This document shows positions 25,937 through 37,149 of a stretch of DNA of 64,000 bases, piece after piece. The notes beneath the pieces are model-generated. The model saw nothing but the letters and a program-made list of their open reading frames with translations, searched no databases and was not told the DNA's origin. Position 1 is the first letter of the stretch; each line of letters opens with the position of its first letter. This stretch comes from Simmondsia chinensis (lineage: Eukaryota > Streptophyta > Magnoliopsida > Caryophyllales > Simmondsiaceae), in the NCBI GenBank assembly GCA_018398585.1, contig JAGTTD010000025.1, positions 16,125,578 through 16,189,577 on the forward strand, in the 5' to 3' direction. A program made the position numbers and the translations under genes.

Positions 25937-27765
25937 TGTTGGGAACATATTTCAAAAATATTCCTAGAGCAGGCACAGCAAAAAATGAATTTAAAACTCA
26001 ATTTTAAATCTAAGGCACTGATCTAATGAAACTATTTAATTAGATATAGATCTTACTCTAATAATTTCATAACATGACAAATGAAAACATTTAATAAGAC
26101 AAATATAAAATGGTATATAGAAAAAACGAAATCAAGGAAAAAACAAATTAAATAGCCCATATTTAATTAAACATACCTAAAGCGTGAATCCCGATTCCGA
26201 CTTGAAGATTTGAATTTGGATGAAGATTTCTTGATACCTCAAGATCTTTTTCACAATGACCTTTTCTAGCATCGGGAGTGTAGACTCCCAAAAATATATA
26301 ACTTAAGAAAACTTTTGGAACAAAATTTTTGTTTTCAATCTTTTCAAAAAATAATTTTTCAAAAAAATTATGCTAAGCAATAGTTTATAAAACCCCTAAA
26401 ACAATTTTAGAATTTTCATCGTGGGAGAAAACCGAGTCCCAAAAATTAATTATTCTCAGTTTATAAAGATAAATTACATGTTTATATATTAAACAAGGCA
26501 GTAGATAAATAACGCGTATATGCTCCTATTGCTGACATCTTCATGGCGTCAACAAGGGGAGACCCTTGCAATGTGGGTTTATGTGCATTTTCACATTGCT
26601 TGTAATAGTCTTTCCCCTTTTTTCTTTTGTTTTTAAAACATCATATTTATCATGTTATATATTCATCTCATTAATATTTGTTTACCATAAACATTTATTT
26701 ATCTAATAAATATATAATTCATCTCATGATTTTATTTTTTTAAATATTTTCAAACAATGCTGAAGTTGAGGCTTGTAATGAGACCCCATGAACAATCTAA
26801 CTCTGGCTCCAAATGAGTCAAATATGATCATTATCTCATGATAACAATTGATTACCTTTTAACAACACTTAATTCCACTAAATAAATATTATTGCACTAT
26901 AGAATTTAATATATTCACTCAAGAATTTTTCAAATAACTTTTATTATGACAACCAATCCCTCGATAAGATATCCGTGAGAAAAAATAACTTTAACTGCTA
27001 TCATTATTTTTCTCACATCTTTCGGTGTAGTTCCTAACTCGCCTTTCTCGAACAATTCAATAATACATAAACAATTTTTGTACTAGTTCCAAATGTCAAA
27101 CGTATGGTATAATTTGGCGCATGACTCTGGAATGTGTTTGTATGCTTGCGAATCAACTAAGGGAACATCTTTATCTCGTAAGAGAACATAGATTCCACAT
27201 AAAATTCCTATTCCTGCTACACTTCATGCAGTTAACCAATGCACGTAAGATTTAAGTCAACGCACTGTGGGATCAAAGCAATGAACAATCCATGCGCGAG
27301 TTCAGATTATTTCCTAAATTTAGAGTTATCGTCTTATAGAATTAATTATTTGTAATAGAGGTTAAGAAACAAATAATTCTGATGGTCCAACTTAGTGTTC
27401 TAATCGTATTGACAACACCAACATAATACTCCTGTATCCCTATCCACATGACCAAGATAAGTCATCTAAAGTGTCATATTATGGTCTTATCAAAGAAGTT
27501 ATCCAAACTTATCATCGAATATGAACATACTTTGACAACATATCACTAGTTTGATTTAAGTCTATCTGTGTTTTAATCTCATTGATCACTTAAACCAAAT
27601 CTGACATATCATATTGGACTAAGTTCATCTTACGGAACGTTTCAGAAAAACAATCGCATGCATATTGGACTCGTAAAACATAATCTAAAATTAAATAAAT
27701 AAATAATTTTATTTATTTAATATTTAAACTAATTAATTAGGTTTTTTAGGACACCAATTCCAACA
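25937..27765 (-). repeat. Copia-2 5' LTR (1829 bp)
   Basis: From TGTTGGGAACATATTTC at 25937 to TTCCAACA at 27765. Homologous along its length to 18840-20677 and to the Copia-1 LTRs. Confidence 0.88.
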
Positions 27766-28289
27766 ATCTCTTCCCATGCTATATTAGAAAAGATGTACAT
27801 GGTTTATCTCAGTATCATTTGTACTATTTATAGTACAACTATTGTATGAGGGCTAGTTATGTCTTTCCTCAAGTAGTTATATAGTCTGCCACTTAGCCAT
27901 GCACCAAGCAGAAAATCACGATAACTCCTACGATTTGATGCATTTATCGTTCATGTGTCTATCTTGAATTTTCATAGGTACTCTTGAAAGCAAGTTTACA
28001 ACTTTACATGAAGCGGCCTCGCTCACACACTTACATAGATGGATCGCTACAAGTGTGAGTTACCTCACACCGGCAAATAATGGCCATGGTCCATTGGGAG
28101 CTAAAGCTCACGCTCGGTACCTTGGTAACAATCCATTAGAGTCAATCAACTGTGAATTTACTCACATCACTACATATACCACTGCTGGTATCATAAGGAG
28201 GGATAAACAATAAATATAGTGCATTTTTTAATTAGAATATGACTTTGTTATTGTAAATATAGAAACATGTTTGATACCCCAGAACTAAT
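27766..28289. other. Remainder of the plus-strand Copia LTR, then unassigned sequence
   Basis: About 27766-27990 looks like the rest of the short LTR begun at 18813 (TTATAG box, C/T-rich tail). 27990-28289 contains no recognised protein or RNA. It could include the LTR of the next minus-strand Copia fragment, because it adjoins its RNase H C-terminus. Confidence 0.4.
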
Positions 28290-28790
28290 TCAAACAACAC
28301 ACCTTAGTTTCGTCCCCTTCAATGTTTCCAAATCCATTCTATGACAAAGGCCTTTGGTCAATGGATATGAAAGGTTCTTTTTCTGACCATAAATAATATA
28401 GTGATATATCTCCAGTTTCGAAAGATCTTTTATGATCTTATGACTGATACAAATATGTCTCGTCTTGCCATTGTATACATTATTCTTTGCTACGACACTA
28501 ATTGCTTAACTATTATAGTGCAAAGTAATAGGCAGAGTTGGCTGACCATCACTAGCATGTCTACCAACAAACGTCCTAGCTATGTGGGTTCATGATCGGC
28601 CAACTTAAAAGCAATGAATCCAAATTCCATGGCAGATGTGGAAGTACAAGACTAGTTAATAATTTCTGGGATATGGCACGTCCAACCAGTAAAAGACATA
28701 ACCATCAATGGAATTGATTTTATCATTATCATACACCCAATTAATGTCACAATATCCTTCAAGTGCAATGTATAGTGTCTTGATTTTGAT
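28290..28790 (-). pseudogene. Copia-3: minus-strand RNase H relic
   Basis: The minus strand from 28780 reads LEGYCDINWVYDND, then IDGYVFY, corresponding to the LEGYSDADW...STSGYVF blocks of Copia RNase H. Further down NVYNGKTRHI and YPLTKGL match the NxMYNGKSRHI and DPLTKGL C-terminal blocks. Many stops are present. It belongs to a different lineage from Copia-1, whose RNase H has the DNSGAVAKSKEP type. The CACTA remnant adjoins its upstream side at about 28790. Confidence 0.82.
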
Positions 28791-28837
28791 TCTTTTTGAT
28801 TGGCTATGGCTCTTTGGCGGTGTTTCTATATCAAAAA

Positions 28838-29477
28838 TTATGACACTATGAGAATAATTAATAAAAAAGCGGGAACTACAACCATTATCAATATAAGAAT
28901 GTTAGATCCATTATTACTATTACAATCACATTGATATACCTGCCCTTTTTCAGAAAAGCAAAATTCTACAAACTTTCTCCACTGTAAATCAGGTACAACG
29001 TCAGGTTTATTGCCCAAAGCTCTCTCTTTCGAGAAACCTTCAATAAGGTCGTTTCTCCACTCGCTTTTATTTTCTCTCCAACTAGAATTCATTTTTGAAC
29101 AGACCCACATGTATGGCTCCCTTCCTTCGGGGAAGTAGTACTCTTCCTGAAGTATAAATACAACAATCACTTAGAACTCAAGCAATGTAACTAATAATCT
29201 ATTTCTGTTTTTTACATAATAAGAAATAAGTTACATTTATGATTTGCCATATGTGGTCAATTCTCCACTCTTGCATTTCTGACCAATGCTCTAGATCAAT
29301 TGGCAACTTTCGAGGATTTCTAGCATGAATCCCGATCAAAGTTGACATTTTTCTTTGATTGTCTTCGTCGGGTTGACCTTTAGCATTAACGTCAATAAAA
29401 ACTCTGTCCTTCAACCTCTTTAATTTATTTGGCCCCCTCTTTTTCTCTTGAGGCTCCAATCCTACAACACCAATCAA
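28838..29477 (-). pseudogene. CACTA-associated Transposase_24 (TNPA-like) domain, two exons or fragments
   Basis: Fragment 29477-29199 has KKRGPNKLKRLKDRVFIDVN, GQPDEDN and ARNPRKLPIDLEHW. Fragment 29170-28838 has YYFPEGREPYMWVCSKMNSS and PDVVPDLQWRKFVEFCFSEK. This is the layout of the plant transposase domain PF03004: a conserved RGPT-like start, a G-Q-P segment and a P-x-D-W-x-x-F/L-V-x-W/F end. The ~28-bp gap between the fragments could be a small intron or a frameshift. In the family this protein binds subterminal repeats. It lies downstream of the TNP2 N-terminus in the same orientation. Confidence 0.75.
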
Positions 29478-29961
29478 ATTCCATTAGTATATATTAAGGG
29501 TGCTAATTTTAAGGCAAAAAAAATGTAATTGAGTACTAACTTTACCAAATTAAAGTCTTTGCTACATCATTAGTATATATTAAATACAATACTGCAATTA
29601 AAATCCTAAAAATATTATAACACAACCTGATTGAGTGCTACTAGGTTGTTGTGCTTGCCCTTAAGATGGAGATGATGTACCAGATGTACTACCAGTTCCA
29701 GACCCTAAACAAATTCACATGACATCAAAACATCGAACATAAGTGTGTACTTGATACAATGCCTATAAGTACAAAATTAACATGATTAATTCACAACCTT
29801 GTCTTTCATTACTTCTAGCTGTCTCAAGCCTTTTCTCCCGCAATGGACAATTACGATTATCTTTAGTACCTTTTCAAATGGAAACGATAAAAAAAGGGGC
29901 GAGAAAGGGTTAAGAGTACCCACAACTAGTACACATTTAAGTTCAGTAAATCCAGCATCGG

Positions 29962-30516
29962 TCACCCCATGCTTGCATTTAAGATGATATAGCTGAACAA
30001 GAAATAGAGCTTGCTGAATTCCTCACAATCAGGATATAAGGGTTGCTCTGCATCTTTAAGTAATTCGTAAAAACTTTCAGTTTCTACATTAGGTCCTTCC
30101 ATTGGTAGTTGTGATGATTCTTCCATATTAATATGATTATGTACCCCATATGCATCTCCGATCATCTCATAAACACCATAATCGTCGTCACAAACATTCA
30201 TTTCCATCTCGCTACAAGTATCATTGCCCTCATAAACTTTTGAATCCCCATGACTATGCCATATGCTACGAGCATAATTAGAATCCATGCCTTTAAGTTG
30301 AAGACGGCATTCCACAGTGAGTTTATCTTTGCTATATCGATTAGCGCATAACTTACGTGGGCACGGTATCAACCCATTTTCGCCAACAACATTAAGAGCA
30401 TACGAGACAAATGCTCGCATTCCATTCTCAAATTCACTTGAAGCCCTTGGAAACTTCACCCAATCCTTATTTTTAAACACATCCATATGGTAAATCCTAC
30501 ACTTACCAATATTCAC
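29962..30516 (-). pseudogene. CACTA TNP2 N-terminal transposase-associated domain
   Basis: The 184-codon minus-strand frame starts MNIGKCRIYHMDVF. It contains WVKFPRASSEFENGMRAFV, GLIPCPRKLCANR and a WHSHGD segment, the pattern of the transposase-associated domain PF13963 (aromatic/hydrophobic start, CPC..C zinc-like motif, YxxWxxHGE). Here the motif reads C-P-R-K-L-C, so one cysteine is missing. The acidic linker follows, but the DDE catalytic domain (Transposase_21) that normally comes next is absent, replaced within 500 bp by the TNPA-like domain. It is a deletion derivative. Confidence 0.8.
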
Positions 30517-30519
30517 AAA

Positions 30520-32510
30520 TCAATTACAATAGAGAGTAAAATATATATCCAAATCAACTCATACCATATAACTGCAATGTTCTAAGCTTGAATACTAGAA
30601 CAATGACTAGATGAGGAAATAATACAATTGATAAAAATAGATCAACTGATCAAATTCTTTCAGTGCTGAGGCTAGAAATATTTTTCCATGCTTATTGGTC
30701 ATATATGTTTTGCTAAATATTCTAATACATCAAGTAGGTGTTGTAGTTTTGAAGTAATTTTTTGTTCATTTCTTCATTGATTTACGTCATACAACTAGCT
30801 TATGCAATGTTTTAATTCAACTTTTGGAGATGTTATCATAGATTCCTTAAGACAAAATAAGTCAAGCACAGTAGTTTTAGTTCTATATAATTTTCTAACT
30901 TCTACATGGTATAACTTTTTTGTAGTGTTTAATTTAGTAGGTTTGATTTCGTATTATACACAACCTTTGTAGTATAACTTTTAGGTTTGGTCTAAATCAT
31001 TTATGGACATGAACATTAACATATGGCTCACTTCGAACTTGAATCAGACAATATTTATAGCTCTAAATCACTAAAGTACACAAATTTCCATAAATTAAAT
31101 AGTACAATCAGTACAAGATAACCTAATTACCCCATCTTACTCACAATTAAAAGTAAAAAAACAGCAACAAGAATCAATATATCAACAAACATAAAATTTC
31201 AGTTAAACAATTTAGACAAAACTAGTTACCTAATCCACACTAAATTCAAAGCAAATATACATGTTAATATCCACAAAACTAATGAATACAAACCACAAAT
31301 TGCATGAAAAATAGATTAAAATCAAAAAAATTAGAAGCACCACCACAATCCAAGCCCAAGAGTTGATAGAACCTCTTCAATATTCAAACCCACAACCTCC
31401 CGCCACAAAACTACTCAACAACTAGCAACGACCAGCATAAATTTCAGCAAAATTCATGTCTCATACAACAAATTCACATGTTTTAAACAAAATAAAATGT
31501 AAATTGTATATAAAAACTCATGTTTATACCAGAAATTTAGGGCACTGAGCCTGGCGTGAGGGCTGTCGAGTCAAGCCGGAAGACCCAGCAGCGGTGGCCG
31601 GCGTGGTGGTGGTCGAGTCGACGTGGCCGGCGTGGTGGCGGTCGAGTCGTAGTCACCGGCGTGGTTGATTGTTGGAGAGAAGTTGGGGGTGTGTGTGGGT
31701 GAAGTGAAATAAGGGTATAGGCTGTGCGGTTTTGCTTGACCTTACTTCTTTTTTTTTTTTTTGAATGAATTATTAAATTTATTTAACTACTAAATTAATT
31801 TTGGGTTAGAATTGTAAGTATTGGGGGGAAATTTGATAGGAAAATAAAAATTTGAGAAAAAAGGGGAAAAATTAAGGAGGGAAAATAAAATTTGAGTAAA
31901 AAAGAATTAAGTATTATTAATTTTTTTTTTAAATTTAAAACTAGTAACTGTGTTTGTTAATAATAATTCTTTTAATATTATAAGAATAATACTAACAATA
32001 AATTTATCTGTTTGTAAATGTCTCTATTAATATTGGTCCAATATTAAAAATTTATTTGTTGGTAATATGATTTTGTCCTTTGGTAATAGTTATGGAGGGA
32101 AAATGAAAGTGAAGAGGAAAACTAAAAATTTTTTAAAACATTATTATTATTTTATTATTTAAAGACAATATTATTTAAATACATGTTTAATTATAACTTA
32201 TTACTATTATGAGGTTTAGTGTACTAAGTTTTTAGTTCATAAATTTTGTAAAATAATGTTTTAATACAGTAAGTTACATATATTTTATAAAATCATCCAA
32301 ATGACGGTAAGAAAGAATAAAATGGGGGCATAGTTACACCAATACAGATCGTTATTTAAACTATTTTCTAATTATGTTTTTTTGACTAAAAAATTATTTC
32401 ACAAAAGGCACTATAAAATTAATATATCAAACTTCATGGCATTAATATCTAAATTGCTCTAATAAATTTTTTATAATTAATAATTTTATCAAAAATTTTT
32501 TTTATTGATA
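30520..32510 (-). other. CACTA 5' region without coding sequence
   Basis: AT-rich sequence interrupted by one GC-rich block (31550-31700) with repeated GGCCGGCGTGGTGG and GGTCGAGTCG words. Such GC-rich islands are common near the 5' end of plant CACTA genes and may hold the promoter and first exon. No start codon with a convincing frame is seen. Confidence 0.55.
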
Positions 32511-32930
32511 AATACATCTATTGGTATTAATTTAGTCTATACCAACAAAATTTATTTTATTTGGCAATGATCTAGTCAATACCAACAAAATTTATTTCTG
32601 TAGACATTGAGCTAGTCAGTACCAACAACACTTATTTCTGTAGACATTGAGCTAGTCAATACCAACATCACTTATTTCTGTTGGCATTGAGCTAGTCAGT
32701 ACCAACAAAACTTATTTCTATTGGCATTGAGGTAGTCAATACCAACAGAAATCTATTCTGTTGGGATTGACTACATCAATACCAACAGAAATTTATTTTT
32801 ATTGGGACTAAGTCTTTATTATTTTTACTTTTTACTCCTTCTAAGTTATTACCAACAGTAACATTTTACTGTTGGTAATGTATAACTATTACCAACAGAA
32901 CCTGAAATACTACTGTTGGTAATGGCCACT
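32511..32930. repeat. CACTA subterminal array, 40-bp period
   Basis: ACCAACA starts at 32541, 32581, 32621, 32661, 32701, 32741 and 32781, an exact 40-bp spacing. It then starts at 32851 and 32891, again 40 bp apart. Most units also hold the inverted form (TGTTGG or ATTGG), so each unit is a small inverted repeat such as TTGGCATTGAG...CAATACCAACA. These are the expected binding sites of the TNPA-type protein at a CACTA end. Confidence 0.88.
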
Positions 32931-32941
32931 TTTTTTGTAGT

Positions 32942-33121
32942 GAGAGCAGTACCAGGATTGGTGACCTCCTGGGAAGTCCTCACCCTCAGGTTGGGGGCAC
33001 TGAAAAATAGCCTCTCTTCAGGTTAACAACCTGAAGGGGGAAGGTTGCGTACATCCCCCCCCCCCCCCCCCCCCCGATCCTGCGTAGGCGGGAGCCCTTG
33101 AGGCACTAGGTACGTTCCTAT
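32942..33121 (+). mobile_element. SINE/LINE-tail copy carrying a 5S rRNA-like head
   Basis: 32942-32981 (GAGAGCAGTACCAGGATTGG and GTGACCTCCTGGGAAGTCCT) matches the 3' third of plant 5S rRNA, including the C-box region of its internal promoter, with about four mismatches. It is followed by CTCAGGTTGGGGGC, a TTCAGG...CCTGAAG hairpin, GGTTGCGTACATC, a run of 21 C (33055-33075), GATCCTGCGTAGGCGGGAG and GGCACTAGGT. The latter blocks recur in seven other places in the window and at the 3' end of the LINE at 36449-37149. The 5' end coincides with the CACTA border. Confidence 0.7.
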
Positions 33122-33519
33122 GTTCTTTTTTTAATTTTATTCAAGATATTAACTTGTGTTCCATTTTTAAGGTGAAAATTTTTTAGATTTTTTCGGTGTA
33201 GTACAAGCTTTCAAGTAGTTTCCATATTAAACTGAAAATTTTTAGATGGTTTTTCAGTGTAGGATAGGCTTTCAAGTGGTTATAAAATATGAGGTTCAAA
33301 GCACCTAAACTTATATACTTTCCAACATCTCCTAGTGGGCCTAACTCGGTAACGACCTGTTAATGGGTCAACTTGAGTCATGACACGGGTCAGACTTGTG
33401 TTCGACACAAGTCACTCTATCTAGAAAACGATGCACATCCTAAAGGTTACAAGTCACAGATATTTAACAAAAAAATATATAATAAATTTTATTTTTCCCG
33501 CCTACTATTATTATTATTA

Positions 33520-33550
<31 letters not shown>

Positions 33551-33667
33551 GCATTTGTGATATTCTTATACGCATAGTATGTGGTTATATATTTTTTTTA
33601 TTACAATCAACTTGTGTTCATATCTATTATACAAGGATCGGCTTGTATTTATACCTATTATATGTGT
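33122..33667. other. Unassigned AT-rich sequence with a (TAT)n tract
   Basis: No gene seen. 33330-33410 contains GGGTCAACTTGAGTC- and CACGGGTCAGA-like words resembling hAT terminal regions elsewhere in the window (41560-41690, 46850-47110). A (TAT)n microsatellite spans about 33506-33551. Confidence 0.5.
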
Positions 33668-33675
33668 CTCGTAGC
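33668..33675. repeat. Target-site duplication of hAT-1 (left)
   Basis: CTCGTAGC, identical to 41696-41703. Eight bases is the standard duplication length of hAT transposons. Confidence 0.92.
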
Positions 33676-34249
33676 TAGAGGTGGCCACTGGGTCAATTTG
33701 GATCGACTCATGAGCCAAACCCATGGGTCATAGGCTTGCGAATAGGTCAACACAGGTCAGACCCCTACGTACAACAGGTCGGGTCGAGTTGGGGAGGGGA
33801 GGGGCAGTTCTCCGACCTGGTTCAGCCAGTGAAGCGATTCACGTCCGTGTCAGGCCCAAGCAGGTCACGAGTCTAACACGGGTCACGATCCGACGAAGCA
33901 AGCCCGGGTCAGATCCAAGTTTGATCAGTTGAGGTTCCGACCCAGATTTGAAACCTAATATTTCTTATTTGTTTAAAGCACTGCAAAATAAATACACACA
34001 TATAGGACAGAAGTAAAAAGTATAATTATATTATTAAATAATACTATATATTAAATATCTAGTATGAACTTAGCAAAATATACAATACGAACTTATTAAA
34101 AATTCGAATACACAATTTATCAAAAAAATTACAAAGTATTAATAATATTATAAAAGTCATAAAATCACTATTTTGGTTTAAAAAAAAAAAAGTAGAATGT
34201 ACTAAATGTTATGTAAGAAATCATTGCATACTTGTTTTGGTTGTTGCAT

Positions 34250-36180
34250 CACTTGTAGTGGAGTTTTTTTCATCATCATTCTCGCTTGATGATGCCAAGT
34301 TAAGCTTCTGCTAGGTCCTCTTTGATGCGGCCAGCTAATCTTTTAAGCATACGGGCATCTCCAATGTCTTTTGTGCTAGCTTCGCTCTCTTTAATCCTAG
34401 AAGTCTTCCACCTGTATTAAAAGCACACTTCGATGGTACAGTTGACACAGGACACCTTAGTATATCGCGTGCCATGATGGAAAGCACAAGATATTAGGAT
34501 TGGTGTATTTTCCACTATAGCAAAATATCAAAAGGTTCATTCGGATCTGTTGATGGAAAATCAAAAGGGGGACAACACAAGTATAAAGAAAGTTCGTCAT
34601 ATGACTTGGGACCTTGTCTGAGCAATAATCTGCTAAACATATCCCACGTATATGATTGTCCTCAAGATGAGGACGAGGTTGATGTACAAGAAATATTTAC
34701 TTTTTTGATAATTTTTTGGAATAAACTGTAAATAAATCATGTAAATTTTCTTCAACATCACTAATCAGAGTTTGATAATCAAAATCTAGTTGCGTTCACT
34801 CATAAAATAATGAGACAAAAATTTGAAAACCCACAAGTTTACAACGTGGATAAAAAATTGTGGCAAAATAATATAACATGGGCAATGCAGTATAACATTT
34901 AAAAAATTTATCCTACGTGGCGGCATTGGGCCCTTGTAATGCAGGATTAGAGGAATTTTGCTGCATCTATACTGCAATATCTACTAGTTTAAATACTACA
35001 TATGAAATGTTTGGATAATAACAACTTGGGAAAAAAAAAAAAAAAAAAAGATGTAACATCTCTAAAAACCAATAAAAAAAATTTACAAAATGCATTTACT
35101 AGTTCTCAATTAATACTATCAATATTAAAAATTATTGTAATTCCAAAATTCATCTATACAAACTCTTAACAAAAGCTCTTTATAAGGAATACATCTTTCT
35201 AACATAAATAATTTTGACCCCCATCTAGTACATGTATCTAATTTGAAATGTCTCTATGATATATTACGAGTTTGACATAACTCTTTAAAATATTGTTGTC
35301 TACTAGGAGATGTTTTAATTATATTTCTTAAGTTTGAAACTCGACTATCTATGAGACCTATTCCATCCATTACCATCAAACGCAAAATATGAAAAATATA
35401 ATGTAATTGAAATAAATCTGATTGCACGTGGGTTTCAATGACCTAGTTAACATTTCAATAGCGGAGGTGTTGTTAGTCACATTATCAGAAGAAATACTCA
35501 TAATTTTATCTTTAATCCCCCATTCAAGGCATGTCTCTACGATAGCATTTGCGATTACACGAGCACTGTGGGAATATTCGAATAGTTATGAAGGACTAGC
35601 CAGTCCAATGTGTAGTTATGCACATATAAGGCATGTAGGATTTTGTGGACCACTATCAAGCGTTAACGAGATCATGCTCGTGTTCGCCTTTAAAATTTCT
35701 TGAAGTTCTTTTCCTTTGAATAAAATTTAATAAAAGCGTCATTTCAAAGTACTGTGAGGGACTCTTTGTGCCGTAGGGTTTAGTGCATTGTAACAATGAC
35801 GAAGAAATCTAGCATCCTTGCCCATGGTAAACAGCTGACATATCTAGCTAATTCACGTCTATTATTGACTTATGAAAACCAAAAGCTAGAGAGTACACCA
35901 GTGGCATGTTGCAGGAAGGATTGTTGTGCATTATCCGCAGCTTAGTTGGGGTGGGAACTTCTTAGATCGCTAAATTTTCGGTCCCACTACCAAGTGGATG
36001 GCTGTACCCTTTGCTATTACTGCAAAGTTTACAAAATACATTATTTTGTGTGCGATCTAAGGCAAAATTTTGGCATACATGACTACTAGCACGTCTAGTA
36101 GAGCTAGACGATATCAAAAGTTCGACTGTCGTGTTCTCTGAATCGGGTGTTTCACCAATGACAGGAGCAGGTTCCGAATA
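34250..36180 (-). pseudogene. hAT-1 transposase relic, main part
   Basis: Minus-strand nucleotide sequence is homologous along its length to the better preserved hAT-3 transposase (50337-52378). The BED-type end is at 36180-35962, where NFALDRTQNNVFCKLC keeps the two cysteines but the histidine pair is lost. The dimerisation-domain end is at about 34500-34260 (homologous to the SECAFSAGGRLLG region of hAT-3). Central frames are shifted: 34977-34786 reads a shadow frame of the hAT-3 ELPLTYCFATILHPRCK region. No functional protein is possible. Confidence 0.8.
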
Positions 36181-36188
36181 GCCCACAC
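36181..36188. repeat. Target-site duplication of hAT-2 (left)
   Basis: GCCCACAC here against CCCCACAC at 40906-40913: seven of eight bases agree, directly outside the TAGAGGTG ends. Confidence 0.88.
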
Positions 36189-36432
36189 TAGAGGTGGCCG
36201 TGGGCCTAGTTGTGCTGAGTCCGGGCCCAGGCTTGGTTTCTGACTGGGCTCGAGCCAGGCCTGGACCTTGGCTTGGCCCATCGAGCCCAGCTCAGGCCCA
36301 GGCCTAGACTTGGCTGGGCTGGGCCTAAGGGCCCCCCTTTTTAACAAATTATAAACATATATAATTTATTGATAGTGCCTTATAAAATTATAAAAATATA
36401 TAATCATTTTGACCATAAAATAATTATAGTAT

Positions 36433-36448
36433 ATTGATGAATAATATA
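36433..36448. repeat. LINE target-site duplication, left copy
   Basis: ATTGATGAATAATATA, identical over 16 bp to 37150-37165. Duplications of this length are typical of LINE target-primed insertion. Confidence 0.9.
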
Positions 36449-37149
36449 ACTACTAAACTGGATGTGCGGACATATAAAGAAAGATAGGATCAGGAATAAA
36501 GTCATAAGAGGCAGATTGGGCGTGGCCTCAATTGAGGATAAATTGAGGGGGCAACGTTTGAGATAGTTCGGTCATGTTAGGTGGAGACCGTCCACTGCCC
36601 AAGTCAGGATATGCGAACAACCCCATACTACGCTAGGGAGGGGAGAGAGAGGCAGGCCAAAGAAGAGATGGTTGGAGACGATCCAATAGGACCTCACCCA
36701 CCTGAACCTATGGGAGGAGATGGCCTCAGATAGAACTCGATGGAGGGCTAGCATAGGGTAGCCAATGTAGCGGCTTAGACTAGGACATCTAATTATTGCT
36801 TGTACTAGTGCCTCTAGGTGTTTTGCTACCTTGTGGGCGCACTTATGGGTGCACTTATTTGCTTATCTCTGTATTGGAGCACTTGAGCACTTGCCGATTA
36901 TTTGCCCGCAGTTACATTCCATTGAGTGTCGCTTCGTTATGCTTTGCTTGTGCTATGTGTTACTCTAATATTATGTTGCTCTCATGCTTACAAGCTACTA
37001 CGATTCCACGATGACACTATCCTCAGGTTGGGGGTCCTCTGAAACAGCCACCCTTCAGGGTAGCATCTTAAAGGGGGAAGGCCACGTACATCCACCCCCA
37101 AACCCCGCTCACGTGGGACTTCGTGTGGCACTGGTACTGTTGTTGTTGT
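36449..37149 (+). mobile_element. 5'-truncated RTE-type LINE with (TTG)n tail
   Basis: 36460-36790 on the plus strand reads WMCGHIKKDRIRNKVIRG, then GVASIEDKLRG, FGHVRWRP and GRGERGRPKKRWLETIQ. This is the conserved C-terminus downstream of reverse transcriptase in plant RTE-like LINEs (RMCGHTR..RIRN..I, RLRWFGHV.RRP, RGRGRPKKTW). Two stops are present. A 3' untranslated part follows, ending in CTCAGGTTGGGGGT, GGTAGCATC-like, CGTACATCC, CCCGCTCACGTGGGA, GGCACTGGTACTG and a TTGTTGTTG tail. The 16-bp flanking duplication proves that the whole 701 bp inserted as one unit. Confidence 0.9.

Larger units (their letters stand above)
18840..27765 (-). mobile_element. Copia-2: degraded full-length Copia, same family as Copia-1
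   Basis: LTRs at 18840-20677 and 25937-27765 flank a heavily decayed internal region on the minus strand. The LTRs share the family blocks of Copia-1, including the CATGACCAAGACAAGTCAT segment (near 20360 and 27450). A purine tract (AAGTTGGAGAT on the minus strand) lies inside the left LTR and a damaged tRNA-Met site inside the right LTR. The flanks give ATCCT (18835-18839) and ATCTC (27766-27770), at best a diverged target duplication. It lies in the LTR of the plus-strand Copia relic. Confidence 0.88.
28791..32942 (-). mobile_element. CACTA (En/Spm-type) transposon remnant with one intact end
   Basis: The right end is TTTTTTTGTAGTG at 32930-32942, which reads CACTACAAAAAAA on the minus strand, the exact terminal motif of plant CACTA elements. 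Inside it lie subterminal repeats, a GC-rich 5' region (31550-31700) and two transposase-related coding remnants on the minus strand. The left end is not found: no CACTA terminus or subterminal repeat of this type is seen near 28800. The element is therefore truncated, about 4.1 kb, and lacks most of the TNP2 catalytic region. Confidence 0.87.

Noticed and set aside
28844..28855. CACTATGAGAAT as the left CACTA terminus
   Set aside because: It lies inside the TNPA-like frame, does not match CACTACAAAA beyond the first five bases, and has no subterminal ACCAACA repeats. The flanking triplet is also not a clear duplication.
30916..30927. TTTTTTGTAGTG, identical to a CACTA terminus, inside the CACTA element
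   Set aside because: It lacks subterminal repeats next to it and lies between the coding remnant and the real end at 32942. Probably a chance match or an old internal copy.
32511..32830. CRISPR-like array (regular 40-bp spacing)
   Set aside because: This is a plant CACTA subterminal array. The spacing regions are themselves repeated, not unique spacers.
33373..33678. Open frame with long L-repeat as a membrane protein
   Set aside because: The leucine run is the translated (TAT)n microsatellite.
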